From contig NZ_CP095412.1 in NCBI RefSeq assembly GCF_023016265.1, forward strand, positions 2,914,001 through 2,978,000: a DNA stretch of 64,000 bases, in the 5' to 3' direction. Within the stretch, counting starts at the first letter, position 1. Each line of letters starts with the position of its first letter. Made by a program: the position numbers and the translations under genes. The notes below the pieces were generated by a model. It searched no databases and was not told the DNA's origin. It worked only from the letters and a program-made list of their open reading frames with translations. Source of the stretch: Blastococcus sp. PRF04-17. GTDB lineage: Bacteria > Actinomycetota > Actinomycetes > Mycobacteriales > Geodermatophilaceae. This document shows, piece by piece, positions 27,435 to 37,213 of the stretch.

Positions 27435-29486
27435 GTGAACGGGGAAGAGTCGCCGTTGGAGCGGGCCCACTTCGCGGCATCGGTCAGCCGCGTGGCGGAG
27501 TACGAGTCGTGGCGCAAGGAACGACACCGGCCGGCGACCTACGTGCACAAGTGGTGGGCCCGCCGGCTGGGCAGCGTGTTCCGGCGGATGCTGCTTGACT
27601 CCGTCGTCACCGCACCGGGAACGCGCGAGGCCGACAGGCTGCGTGGGCTGGTCGTGTTCGACCCGTTCGCCGGTTCTGGGACGACGCTCGTCGAGGCGGC
27701 GAAGCTGGGCGCGACCGTGGTCGGCCGGGACATCAACCCGGTGGCGACGTTGACGCAGCGCCAGGCGCTGCAGCGGTGGGATTTCGACGAGATCGTGAGG
27801 CTGTTCGGAGAGGTCGAGGCGGCGTGCCGGGCCGAGATCGACGCTCTGTTCGTCGCGGCCGACGGCTCTCACGTGCTGCATTACTTCTGGGTCGCAATCG
27901 CGGACTGCCCAGACTGCGGCGACGGGGTGGAACTGTTCAGCAACTACGTGTTCGCCAAGCACGCCTACCCGAGCCGCTTCCCCCAAGCGCAGGCGACGTG
28001 CCCGAGCTGCCATGAGGTGGTGCCGGTCATCCTGGGTCAGGACAAGACCGGGCAGTGCCCCGGGTGCAGGCACCGGTTCTCCTTCACCGGCCCGGTGAAG
28101 GGGCGGTTCATGACTTGTGCCGCCGGTCACCGCAGCAACATCCTTGCCGCGCTGGGCGGCCAGATGCCCCGCCGGCGGATGTACGCGAAGCTGGTCATCC
28201 TGGCCGACGGGAAGAAGGCGTACCGGGCGATCGACGCCTTCGACCTTGACCTCTACGACCGGGCGAGCAAGCTGCTCGCCAACGCTCCCGCCGACCGTGT
28301 CGTGATCCCGGATGGGGCGCTCGAGGCCGGCGCCAACACGGCTCAGGCGCTCAACTGGGGGTACCGGACCTGGGCGAGCTTCTTCAACGATCGTCAGCTG
28401 TTCGTGCTGGGTCGCATCGCTGCGGTGCTGCGGGATCTGCCCGGCCGCACGCCTGAGCGGGAAGCTCTCGTCGCCGCGTTCGGCAAGACCCTGGAGCACC
28501 ACAACGTGTTCTGCTCGTACAAGGGCGAGGGCACCGGGCCGGTCCGGTCGATCTTCCACAACCACGTCCTGCGGCCGGAGCGATGCTCGGTGGAGGGGAA
28601 CCCGTGGGGTGCGCACGGCGGGTCGGGGGGCTACGCGGAGACGATGACGCGGCTGCGCCGCGCGGACGCCTACAAGCAGGCCCCCTCGGATCTGGTGGAG
28701 AGCGGTGGCACGGTGATTCGGGTGACCGGGCGCTCCGCCCCGGTCACCAAGTCCATCAGCACCACGTGGGACGGGCTCGGCACCCCCGCGCAGGAGGCGT
28801 ACGTCGCGACGGGGGACGCGGCTGCCACGGACCTACCCGATGGGTCGGTCGCGCTGGTGGTGACCGATCCGCCGTACGTCGACAACGTCCACTACTCCGA
28901 GCTGGCCGACTTCTTCCACTCCTGGATGCGCCTCATCCGGCCCTACGCGGGCTACCCGGAGCGCCTCAGCACCCGCGACGATCGTGAGGTACAAAACCGG
29001 TCCGCCGACGCGTTCAACGAGATGATCGTCAACGTCTGGCGGGAGTGCCGCCGCGTCCTCCGAGACGACGGACTGCTGGTGTTCAGCTTCCACCAGGCGC
29101 GGACGTCGGGGTGGTCGGCGGTGATGTCGTCGCTGGCCGACGCGGGGTTCGCTGTGACCGCGATCCGGCCTGTGGTCGCCGAGGTGACCACCAGCCTGAC
29201 CAAGACCGCGGCGACCGAGCCGAACCGAATCGACGTCATCGTGGCGTGCCGCAAGGCGTCCGCGGCCCCCGTCCGGACGCCCGCGCAGGCGCGCGCCGCC
29301 GTCATGCGGGCCCTCGTGACGTTGAAGCAGCAGGGCATCGACCTGGGAGCCGGCGACGTCCGGTCCGCTGTCCGCGCGGCCGTCCTCGCCCAGGGCACCC
29401 GGGTGTCCGGCGCGGACTGGGAGGCGCTGCAGGTTGAGGCCGATGCGCAGGCGGACCTTGCTGTGGCCGCGTTCACGGCGGAGTAG
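27435..29486 (+). CDS. Zn-ribbon amino-methyltransferase (COG1743-like), presumed modification enzyme of the DISARM cluster
   Basis: 683 aa from GTG 27435. An N-terminal Trp-rich motif (YVHKWWARRLGSVF) precedes SAM-binding motif I FDPFAGSGTTLVEAAKLG (about 75-92). A Cys-rich zinc region follows (CPDCGDG, CPSCHE, CPGCRHRF, about 158-214). The catalytic TDPPYVDNVHYSEL is near 476-489. DPPY identifies an exocyclic-amine methyltransferase (m6A or m4C), in the order motif I - long target region - DPPY. It probably protects host DNA from the divergent drm system. Class 2 DISARM normally uses a cytosine-C5 enzyme, so this pairing is unusual. Confidence 0.8.
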   Translation: MNGEESPLERAHFAASVSRVAEYESWRKERHRPATYVHKWWARRLGSVFRRMLLDSVVTAPGTREADRLRGLVVFDPFAGSGTTLVEAAKLGATVVGRDINPVATLTQRQALQRWDFDEIVRLFGEVEAACRAEIDALFVAADGSHVLHYFWVAIADCPDCGDGVELFSNYVFAKHAYPSRFPQAQATCPSCHEVVPVILGQDKTGQCPGCRHRFSFTGPVKGRFMTCAAGHRSNILAALGGQMPRRRMYAKLVILADGKKAYRAIDAFDLDLYDRASKLLANAPADRVVIPDGALEAGANTAQALNWGYRTWASFFNDRQLFVLGRIAAVLRDLPGRTPEREALVAAFGKTLEHHNVFCSYKGEGTGPVRSIFHNHVLRPERCSVEGNPWGAHGGSGGYAETMTRLRRADAYKQAPSDLVESGGTVIRVTGRSAPVTKSISTTWDGLGTPAQEAYVATGDAAATDLPDGSVALVVTDPPYVDNVHYSELADFFHSWMRLIRPYAGYPERLSTRDDREVQNRSADAFNEMIVNVWRECRRVLRDDGLLVFSFHQARTSGWSAVMSSLADAGFAVTAIRPVVAEVTTSLTKTAATEPNRIDVIVACRKASAAPVRTPAQARAAVMRALVTLKQQGIDLGAGDVRSAVRAAVLAQGTRVSGADWEALQVEADAQADLAVAAFTAE

Positions 29487-29504
29487 TCATGCGCCGAGCG
29501 CGCC

Positions 29505-29828
29505 CTACACCTGCCACAGGCCGATGGCCTCCAGTGGCCGGACCACGGCCCGGCTCGTGGCGACGATGCGCAGCCGCGTGCCGGTCTCGGTCGCCATGCG
29601 ATGGGTGTCGTTCAGCAGCTGCAGGCCGTGGGAGTCGATGAAGGTGACCGCGTCGAGATCAACGATCACCTCGGCCCCAGCGTCGTGAACGGCGCGCGTC
29701 AGCGCGAGCGCCAGTCGCGCCACGGACGCGTGGTCGATCGCTCCCACGGCGACCACGCGGACCGGGTTGCCAGTCGACACGACCGTGATTGCCAGCTCAT
29801 CGGCGGGGATGGCGCCCGGTGAGTCCAC
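29505..29828 (-). CDS. STAS-domain protein (anti-sigma factor antagonist)
   Basis: 107 aa. The STAS signature IVDLDAVTFIDSHGLQLLND contains the conserved Asp-Ser pair whose Ser is the phosphorylation site in SpoIIAA-like antagonists. An N-terminal beta strand (AITVVSTGNPVRVVAVGAID) fits the fold. No anti-sigma kinase or sigma factor is adjacent. It is convergent with the methyltransferase gene. It may link island expression to host partner-switching regulation, though no partner is visible. Confidence 0.85.
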   Translation of the reverse strand: MDSPGAIPADELAITVVSTGNPVRVVAVGAIDHASVARLALALTRAVHDAGAEVIVDLDAVTFIDSHGLQLLNDTHRMATETGTRLRIVATSRAVVRPLEAIGLWQV

Positions 29829-29976
29829 TGTGACCTTCCATCGCTAGAAACAGGTGACCGCTGTACCGGGGGCTTCGGCGTCTCCACGCTCGGGGAACAG
29901 TCGTCGACGCCGATCGTGATGGAACCGAGTCGCGGGGGCGGTCGCGCTGCAGGCGCGCCCTCCGCGCAACGAGTGG

Positions 29977-30435
29977 TCAGGCGGGCGGCGTCGGCCGCAT
30001 CCACTCGTCCGGCGCCAGCCACCAGGGTTGGTCGCGCCCCAACACGACGTCGAGGCCGACGTCACTCCGCAGGTGACGTACTGCGGATGCGAGACGGGAC
30101 GCGACCCCTCGGGCCTCCGCGACCTCTCGGCGGAGCTCACCGATCAGGTGGGCGAGTGCCGCCGGTGCCGGACCGGGGGCCCGGTGCGGGCAGTCCTGCG
30201 CTTCGACGAGCGGCAGCAAGCACGGTTCCGCCGAGGCGAGGAGAGTCGGGCACAGCGGGAGCATCGGTGCCGACTCCCCTGTCGCCGCCTCCTGGACCCG
30301 TTGGTCCCGCTCGCTACGGGTCCGCCGAAGCGCGGTGAAGATCCGCTCGGCCTCGGCACGCATCTCGTCACTGAGGCCCGGGGCGAACTGCACGTCGTAC
30401 TGCTCGTGCTCGTCGTCGTCATGATCGCGTGGCAT
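29977..30435 (-). CDS. Hypothetical protein, 152 aa
   Basis: ATG 30435, preceded closely by two smaller ORFs on the same strand (gaps of 9 and 7 bp), so the three look like one transcript. The N-terminus is very acidic (MPRDHDDDEHEQYDVQF). A basic helix (MRAEAERIFTALRRTRSERD) and a second helix (LAHLIGELRREVAEARGVA) follow. The C-terminus is WWLAPDEWMRPTPPA. Cytosolic, no known domain. Confidence 0.45.
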   Translation of the reverse strand: MPRDHDDDEHEQYDVQFAPGLSDEMRAEAERIFTALRRTRSERDQRVQEAATGESAPMLPLCPTLLASAEPCLLPLVEAQDCPHRAPGPAPAALAHLIGELRREVAEARGVASRLASAVRHLRSDVGLDVVLGRDQPWWLAPDEWMRPTPPA

Positions 30436-30444
30436 GCGTCCGGC

Positions 30445-30636
30445 CTACATGCTGGCACTGACGTTTCCGGGACTAGCGGCCCGCGTCGTGCCTTCCGTGG
30501 GGTCGGACTGGAACGAGCTCAGGGCCGCCAGTTCGAGATCGTCATCCTCTGGCAACCCTTGTCCGGTCGACGGGACGTCAGCGCCTTTCACCTCGGGACC
30601 AGTCGGCTGTGCGTCCTCCTCGGTCGGCCTCGGCAT
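30445..30636 (-). CDS. Small acidic hypothetical protein, 63 aa
   Basis: ATG 30636 (MPRPTEEDAQPTG). Composition is acidic and Pro/Gly/Ser-rich, probably unstructured. It lies between two other small minus-strand ORFs with short gaps. Support is only from arrangement, so it may be a chance ORF. Confidence 0.3.
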   Translation of the reverse strand: MPRPTEEDAQPTGPEVKGADVPSTGQGLPEDDDLELAALSSFQSDPTEGTTRAASPGNVSASM

Positions 30637-30643
30637 GCCTGCG

Positions 30644-30829
30644 TTAGTCAGCGTGGGTGCAGCGGTAGCTGAGTTCCACGGGCAGGCGGCTGCGCTCGTC
30701 GTCGGCCAGGCACGCCTCAGCCTGCTCTCGGGACATTCCGTCTGCCTGCTGCTGCAGTCCCCGGATTCGCAGAAGCGGGGCGGCATGGCCCTCGGCTCGG
30801 GTGGGGCTCGGGTCGCTGATCTCGGCCAT
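30644..30829 (-). CDS. Small hypothetical protein, 61 aa
   Basis: ATG 30829 (MAEISDPSPTRAEGHAAPLL). The middle is a predicted helix (SREQAEACLADDERSRL), ending in ELSYRCTHAD. It would be the first gene of a three-gene minus-strand group, divergent from the recombinase-like gene at 31151. Chance ORF not excluded. Confidence 0.3.
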   Translation of the reverse strand: MAEISDPSPTRAEGHAAPLLRIRGLQQQADGMSREQAEACLADDERSRLPVELSYRCTHAD

Positions 30830-31150
30830 GCAGCCGACGGTCCGGTGTCTTCCCTGATCCGCCAGCAGCTCACGTAGACCCCGGCCTCGGTGGCATCCGT
30901 CCATCGCGCGGGGCCGATGGCGGCCACCGTCGGCGGCGTAGCGCGCCAGCGCCGACCACCACGGACGCCGTTCGCCACCCCCCGACGCTGCCCGTTGATG
31001 CCGTTTCGCCGCACCTCCACGACACCCGCCCGGAGGAGTCGGCGCACGTCGACGCCAACTCCGCACCCAACCCGGACAAGCCTCCATGACATCGCTCGCG
31101 GACTCCGGACCGTCACCGAAACCCCACCGAGTTCGAAGGAGCGATCGAGC
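30830..31150. other. Intergenic stretch without a supported gene
   Basis: 321 bp between the divergent small-gene group and the recombinase-like gene. ORFs in it are open only because of high GC. A GAAGGAG ribosome site lies just upstream of ATG 31151. No repeat or clear promoter seen. Confidence 0.4.
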
Positions 31151-34050
31151 ATGACCCCGCAGAACGACCACCAGGACGACAGGACGGAGGGCAGCGGTCT
31201 CGACGTCCAGGCGTTGAGGGCGCGACGCCTGGCGGAGACGAAGGGCCGCCGCCGGGCCCGCATCCGCGGCGGGGGCGACGCCGAACCCGTCGCCGGCGCG
31301 CTGTCCCACCTGCACGAGTACTACTTCGCCGCGCGAGAGTCGCCCGAGTACGGACACATGCTGCTGGAGAAGATGATCGAGCAGACCCTCGATCCGTACG
31401 GCCACGTCCCCGGTGTCAAGGAGGCGCTGGAGATCGGCGCGAGGGTGCTGCTGCGTGACGAGGACGGCGAGGGCGAGGCGATCCGGCAGCGTCTGGGCGC
31501 CCAGGTGCTCTACTCCGGGGACAGCGCGCGCAGGTTCTTCGGAGTCCGCTTCGTGCTGCACGGCAACGTGTTCCACTACGGGCTCACCACCGGCGCCCAG
31601 CTCGCCCTCGACGGGGACAACGACTGGGTTGAGTCCCTGTGCGACGGGATCGAACTGCACCGGCCCGCGGCGTTGGTCACCGGGCCGGCGAGCCGGATCG
31701 CTCGGCTGGTCCCGCTGTTCAACAAGGTCGAGACGCGGGTGCAGGCGGCCCGCACGAAGGTGCACACCGCCGAGGTGCCGTACGGGATGGACCTCAACGA
31801 TCCCGGAGGGCGGGCCCAGTGGCAGGCCCTGGCGAACGCCGCGGAGTACGACTACAGGGCCACGGTCACGCGACTGATGACCGGGGTGGTGTTCGAGCTG
31901 AAGAACAACCGCTATCCCCGGTCGGCCCTCGCCCTCCCCCGGGCTACACCAAGCGCGGCGGGGATGGCCCGGACAGGAACGTGGTGTTCCCCGATCCCGA
32001 TCCGGCGGTCCGGCAGGTGGTCCGCCGGTTCATCGAGATGGCCGCGGGCGACTACACCGAGCTGGAGATCGCCCAGGAGCTGGGCGCGCTCGGTCTGACG
32101 ACCCGGCACCCCGGCCTGCGTAAGCAGCTGGGCCCGCTGCGCGCGCACGAGGTCGGCGACCCGGTCCGGCTGATCCGGACGCTGTTCCAGGTGCTGCCCA
32201 CCTACCTCGATGGTCGTCACACGTTCCAGCACGAGATGCCGTTGGCGAACGTGGACGCCTTCCACGGCTACGTGATCCATCGCGTCGACGCGGCGGACAA
32301 CGGCTTCATCCGGCAGGAGCTGGACTTCGGGCTGCCACCCGGGGGCTGGCACGACCGGGAGCTCATCGAGGCCGCGATCGCGAGTCGTCTGCTGTGCGAC
32401 GACGAGGAGCTGCCGCCGCCGGGGAGGCGCGAGTGGGTCAAGCCGCTCGCCGGGATGGTCCGGTTCACCCAGGACGGCTTCGAGCACCTGCTGGTCGCGA
32501 AGGACCAGGACAGCTACGAGCTGCGCCGCCGCATCCCCCCGGCCATCACCGGTGGCCGGCGACGGACCTTCCACGGCACCGACGGCGAGCTGGTCGGTCG
32601 CTTCTCCGCGGCGAAGCTGCACAAGGCCGTCGCCAGCATCCTGCGTCAGCTCGGGGACGGGGTCGCGGTGGACCTCCCGTGTCCGGCAGCGTCGGAGGAC
32701 GACGGAGCGCAGGCCGGGGAGCTGAGGGCGGCGCTGGACGCGGCCCTGACCCGGGTGGAGGGAGCGCGGCGCGAGGCCGTCGCGGCTCCGGATGAGGACA
32801 CCGCCGCGGCCTATCGGCGCCTCGGGGAGCAGGCCGCCAACGAGGCCCGGGAGCTGCAGCGGGACCTGACGTTGGCCACGCTCGCCCGCCGCCCCCGGCC
32901 GACCACCGCGCTGGACGGCACCCGGCTGGCCGCCCTCATCAAGCTGTTCGACGACCTGCCCGGCCCGGCCGACGTGTCCGTGCAGCGCATGCTCCGCGGA
33001 TGCGTGCGCCGGGCGCGCGTCCTCGACGCCCGGCCCGGAATGCCGCTCGCCGTCCTCGAGATGGTGCTCACGGTGGTCACCGACGCCGGCGTCGTGGCGA
33101 CCGAGCCGCTGCGGGCCTACGTCCCCAACCGCGGCACCGGCGGCAACGCCGGCACCGACAAGCGCAGGGAGGCCTTCCAGCAGCGAAACACCGAGATCAT
33201 GCGGATGCTGCTCCTGGAGTCCGCGCCGGAGGACGAGCGCCGGGCGCTGTGGGAGGCCGAGGACTTCGACGGCCGCAGCTTCCAGCGGCGCATGCTTGAT
33301 GTGCTGACGCCGTTGACCGGACCCGCCGTGGCCTCGGCCCTGATCGACTGCCCCGTCCTCGACGTCCGCCGGGCCGCGCTGCAGCCGTACTTCGAGCACG
33401 ACCTGCCGCTGTCGGCCGGATTCCCGCCGGCGCTCGAGCGGGAGATCCAGGCGGTGTACCGACGGGACCAGTTCAGCTGGACCAAGTCCTGGTGCCCCGG
33501 TGGCATGGCCCGGGAGCGGCAGGTCCTGGAGTTCGTGCACCGCTACGGCGACAGCTCCGAGGACGGGCTTCCGCTGAACGAGGTCAAGCAGGTCCTCGGG
33601 ATGGACGACGCGACGATCGGCCGACTGCTGCACACCGGTCCACGCCCCTACGGGCGGAAGACGCCGTCTGCCGCGCCCTGGTACGCCCGCCTGGAGTCGT
33701 TCCGGATCCGCAACGGCCGGGGCCTGCTGGAGACCCGTCTGCGGATCCGACGCTGCCCGCACTGCGGCCACCGGACCCTCACCCAGCCGCTGCGCGTGCC
33801 CGAGGTCGCCGGCTACCTGCTGTGCGTCAACGCGTCCTGCCGGCGCGCGCTGCGCTCGGCCCAGCAGTACCCCGAGGAGTTCTTCCTCCCCTGGGACGGT
33901 CCGCAGTCCCTGCCGCGGCGGCGGGATGAGGTCGGGGCCGCCAGCAAGCGCGCTTGGTGGACCGAACGCGGCCGCGTCATCGTCGGAACCACGATGTGCG
34001 AGGTGTTCGTGCCGAGTCGGTTCGCCCCTCGACGACCGCAGACCCCCTAG
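31151..34050 (+). CDS. Large serine-recombinase-like protein, apparent catalytic serine missing (one-base frame break)
   Basis: One extra C in the C5 run 31936-31940 joins two frames into 966 aa, reading ALALPPGYTKRGG. Residues about 165-265 follow the end of a resolvase domain: GPASRIARLV in place of DRLxR, YGMDLNDPGGRAQWQALANA then AEYDYRATVTRLMTGV like TPAGR...AAEFER...R, then PPGYTKR. A recombinase-type helical region with ELEIAQELGALGLTTRHPG follows. The N-terminal R-x-S-T-x-x-Q stretch with the nucleophile is not seen. The C-terminal 400 residues are unique, with a zinc ribbon (CPHCGHR, CVNASC). Family resemblance is by eye only. Confidence 0.5.
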
Positions 34051-34171
34051 CGACTTCCGGTCGAGGCCGGTCCGAGATCCGTCGCGGCGCGCGGACCTCG
34101 GACCGGCCCGTGGGTCCGGTCCTGCTGCCCGTTGACTGCGCAGCTACGAGACCGCCGGAACGGTCCAGGCC

Positions 34172-34450
34172 ATGACCACGACGAACTACCCCCCACTCCC
34201 CCTCCCCGAGACTTTCCGTCTGCTCAACGCCGCCGTCGAGAACGCCGTCCACACTCGCCGGCTTACTGCGGTCGGCAACCAGCACCAGGCGTTCGAGCTC
34301 GTCGCTCTGGCCGCGGCCCAGCTCACCGCCGTTGAAGACGCCCTCGACCGGGGCCAGGTCACCGCCGAGGAGTTCGACCTCGTCGAGTTCGAACTGGACT
34401 CCGCCCGGTCGGCCGTCCTGCGCCAGGTCGCGGCCAACCTTCGCCGCTGA
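34172..34450 (+). CDS. Hypothetical protein, 92 aa
   Basis: ATG 34172 (MTTTNYPPLPLPETFRLLN). Almost entirely helical and acidic, with FELVALAAAQLTAVEDALDR and EFDLVEFELDSARSAVLRQV forming two long helices, like a small helical-hairpin dimer. No membrane or catalytic motif. A GC-rich hairpin (GACGCCCCCAC, then GTGGGGGCGTC, 34463-34495) follows the stop and may terminate it. Confidence 0.5.
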   Translation: MTTTNYPPLPLPETFRLLNAAVENAVHTRRLTAVGNQHQAFELVALAAAQLTAVEDALDRGQVTAEEFDLVEFELDSARSAVLRQVAANLRR

Positions 34451-34753
34451 ACCCGGACAGGTCGACGCCCCCACCTCGACAGCGGTGGGGGCGTCACCTG
34501 CGCCTACGTACGGCGAGTGATCCGTTCACCTGCCGCTGGTGGGCCTGGCGACGTAGCTCGCGGCCCAGATCCATGAGCCCGAGTGGCTCTGGGAGGCGGG
34601 CACAGAAGTGTCGTACATCCGTCGTAGGGCTCGGCATGATCGATGCATGCCACCGCTGATCATGCCCTCGACTGCCCGGCGGCCTGCCGGCAGCGACGAG
34701 GCCCGCGCTCGCGCGATCGTGCTGCATGGCCAGAGCGGCGGGAGCGGGTCCTG
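34451..34753. other. Intergenic stretch with a probable terminator hairpin
   Basis: 303 bp. The inverted repeat GACGCCCCCAC / GTGGGGGCGTC at about 34463-34495 is a candidate terminator for the 34172 gene. The remainder shows no supported gene or repeat. Confidence 0.45.
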
Positions 34754-35242
34754 ATGGACGCCGACCGGGTCGCCGAGGCAGACAAGCGAGTTCGCAGCCT
34801 CGAGACCGAGCTGCGCGCCGTACGCGCCGCGCTCACCGATGCCGTGCGGGAGCGCGACCATGCGCGCGAATCGTTGTGGATAGCCGAGGAGTCCGTCGTC
34901 CGGCAGAAGGCGCTGCTGGAGACTGCCACGGAGATGATCGAGGAGGCCCGCCGCTGGGCGCGCTCGCTCTGGGATGCAGGACCGGGCCCGGAGGAGCCGG
35001 AGGTGCTGACCGAGCCGGAGGTAGCGCCGGGGTGGCTCACCGCTGACGGGCCCCGGCGCACGGCGCGCGGCCCACGCTCGCCCCGGGGTGCCGATCCGGC
35101 CTCGTCCGCGCACGCGCTGCGCTTGGCCGCCCTTGACCGGGTGATCGCCGACGTGGAGGAGGAGTGGGGCCCGATCACGGCCGAGGAGATGGCCACCACG
35201 AGGCGGCGGCTGCAGGACCGGGGACACACGGAGGTGCATTAG
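34754..35242 (+). CDS. Coiled-coil hypothetical protein, 162 aa
   Basis: I chose ATG 34754 (MDADRVAEADKRVRSLETEL), which begins directly with a coiled coil of about 70 residues; the longer GTG start at 34643 adds Arg-rich sequence of poor quality. The C-terminal 35 residues (ALDRVIADVEEEWGPITAEE, then MATTRRRL) resemble the short tail seen in antitoxin-like DNA-binding proteins. No toxin gene is adjacent. Function unknown. Confidence 0.5.
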   Translation: MDADRVAEADKRVRSLETELRAVRAALTDAVRERDHARESLWIAEESVVRQKALLETATEMIEEARRWARSLWDAGPGPEEPEVLTEPEVAPGWLTADGPRRTARGPRSPRGADPASSAHALRLAALDRVIADVEEEWGPITAEEMATTRRRLQDRGHTEVH

Positions 35243-35347
35243 GCGAGGCGGCCGGCGCACGCCTGAGCCCGCGCATGACCCGGTCGCCGTCGTTCGCGGA
35301 CGCGACCGCGCCGGGTGCACGGCGCAGCCGTCCTGACGCAGTCAGCT

Positions 35348-37213
35348 TCACGTGGAACCGGTCGCGGGAAGCTGCAGCATCTCCGGCTCGCGCGGCCCCG
35401 GTCTGGTCACCGTCTCGATGGCGGAGGTCTCCAGCACGTCGCCTGGGCCGCCGCCGACAAGCTGTCCGAGCATGCGCTGGAGCAGCGTGGCCTGGTCGTG
35501 CGGGGCCGAGAGCTGCGGCAGTCCGGCCCCGACGCCCGCCCCCGCAACCAGCGCGAGAAGATGCGCCGCGAGCGCGGCGGGATCGACACCGCCCGACTGT
35601 CGGCCGGTCCCGCTGCGCCACTCCGGCGGCACGATGTCGTCGACGTGGGCGCCCAGCTCCTCGGCATAGCCGATGCCACGCAGGTCCCGGACGCCTCGGT
35701 AGACGTTGTTCAGCACCCAGGTCGAGTGGCCGAGCCAGGCGGCGACCTGCCCCTCGTCCATGCCGGCCGCGAGCAGGTAGGTGGCCCGGGTGTGACGGAG
35801 CCCGTAGGGCTTCAGGGCCGCGAACCGGTCATCGCCGGCAAGCGCGACCGCCTTCGCCGCCCGCCACACCCCGCTTATCTTGTCGGCGTTGAGGACCTTG
35901 CCGTTCGGGTCGACGAACAGCCGGTCGTCACCGGCCAGGCCGAACTGGGCGATGTGCCGACGCAGCAGCGCCACCAGCCGGGGCGGCAGTGGGACGGCGC
36001 GGGTGACGCCGGCCGGCTGCCACTTCAGCGCTCCCTCCTCGTCCCGCTCGCCGTCGGGCGTGAAGCGCTGGCCCGGTGCGGCCAGCCGGCCGGCGAGGAT
36101 CAGGTGGCCCCAGCCGTGGTCGGGCAGGAACAGCCAGGAGACCCGCACCGCCCGCGCCTCCGCCGGCCGGAGCCCGGCCAGCCCCAGCAGGCCGAAGTAG
36201 GCCACCAGCCGCAGGGCCAGCTCGTTGCCCTGCTCCCCGAGCTCCTGCACGCTGGCCAGCAGCCGCAGCAGCAGTGCCATCGGCAGCACCTTGCGCAGGT
36301 CGAGCGGCGTGACGGCCACGGTCGTGCTCGGGCGGTCGTCACGGTCCATCGCGTGCACCGGGTTGGCGCCCAACCGCCGGTTCTTCACGCCCCACTCAAA
36401 CAGCTCGTTGAGGACCACGAACCTGCCCGTGACGGTGATCGACTCTACGTCGTCGCCCTCGACGGTCAGCGAGAGCGCCTCCAGCGCCCCCTCCACGGCG
36501 GCGACGTCGACCTCCCACCAGCGAAGGCCGTAGCGGTCGAAGAACTCTTCCCACCGGCGGTTGCGCGACTCCAGCCACCGCTGGCTCTCCGCCCGCTTCT
36601 CATCCGCCCGGCGCCATTGGTAGCGCTGCTGCGCGGTCGGCGCGGGGACCACCGCCCGGCGCGCCGCGCGCTCCTGCTGCTCCCGCTCGGCCTTCCGGCG
36701 ACGGACCTCCGGCGGGGTGAACCGCTCCCGCAGGTAGGACCGCGCCGCCTTCCGCTGACCGGCGTCCAGCACGATCTCGTCGTTCTCCAGGGCGTTCCAG
36801 CGGAGCAGCGCCATCGCGTTGTCCACCGCTCCGTCCAGGCGGTCCTTCGTGGTGGAGCCGGAAACGGTGCCGCGGCGGCTGGGCCTGTCCCACCGGGCGT
36901 GGGTACGCGCCTCGATGTCGACCAGCAGCGGGCGGGCCGGGTCGTACCCGCCCTGTCCCCGGGCCCGTCCGGTGCGCCTGCCTCCGGGGCGCTCCAGCCC
37001 CGGCGGCAGACCGGTTCCCTGGTCGAAGGGCATCTGGGCGCTGCGGGCCTCGAGCATCCGGGCGCGGAAGATGTCCAGGACGTCCTTGTCCTTATGCGTC
37101 ACCGTCTTGGGCCGCTTGGTCCCGTCGGGGTTCAGCAGCGTCCACTCGAAGCGCCAGGAGCTGCGGTACCAGCGCACCTCGCCGATGGAGATGCGGACCG
37201 TCCCGGCGGTCAC
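35348..37213 (-). CDS. Tyrosine recombinase (island integrase)
   Basis: 621 aa, long for the family because of a basic N-terminal arm-binding and core-binding region. The catalytic domain shows Arg I in GLAGLRPAEARAVR (about 350), the box GLRHTRATYL (H-x-x-R, about 474), LGHST (about 494) and the nucleophile Tyr in NNVYRGV (about 503). It should catalyse recombination at the tRNA-Ser anticodon-arm core. It is read toward the island interior and lies 0.75 kb from the right attachment site, the usual location. One small gene separates it from attR. Confidence 0.9.
   Translation of the reverse strand: MTAGTVRISIGEVRWYRSSWRFEWTLLNPDGTKRPKTVTHKDKDVLDIFRARMLEARSAQMPFDQGTGLPPGLERPGGRRTGRARGQGGYDPARPLLVDIEARTHARWDRPSRRGTVSGSTTKDRLDGAVDNAMALLRWNALENDEIVLDAGQRKAARSYLRERFTPPEVRRRKAEREQQERAARRAVVPAPTAQQRYQWRRADEKRAESQRWLESRNRRWEEFFDRYGLRWWEVDVAAVEGALEALSLTVEGDDVESITVTGRFVVLNELFEWGVKNRRLGANPVHAMDRDDRPSTTVAVTPLDLRKVLPMALLLRLLASVQELGEQGNELALRLVAYFGLLGLAGLRPAEARAVRVSWLFLPDHGWGHLILAGRLAAPGQRFTPDGERDEEGALKWQPAGVTRAVPLPPRLVALLRRHIAQFGLAGDDRLFVDPNGKVLNADKISGVWRAAKAVALAGDDRFAALKPYGLRHTRATYLLAAGMDEGQVAAWLGHSTWVLNNVYRGVRDLRGIGYAEELGAHVDDIVPPEWRSGTGRQSGGVDPAALAAHLLALVAGAGVGAGLPQLSAPHDQATLLQRMLGQLVGGGPGDVLETSAIETVTRPGPREPEMLQLPATGST

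Noticed and set aside
31151-34050. Active large serine integrase of the island
   Set aside because: No nucleophile serine motif is visible, and the tyrosine recombinase near attR with a tRNA core explains integration.
34640-34680. Additional REP-B copy at ccgctgatcatgccc
   Set aside because: Only TGATCAT is shared, with no ATCGGCA extension and no inverted partner within 80 bp.
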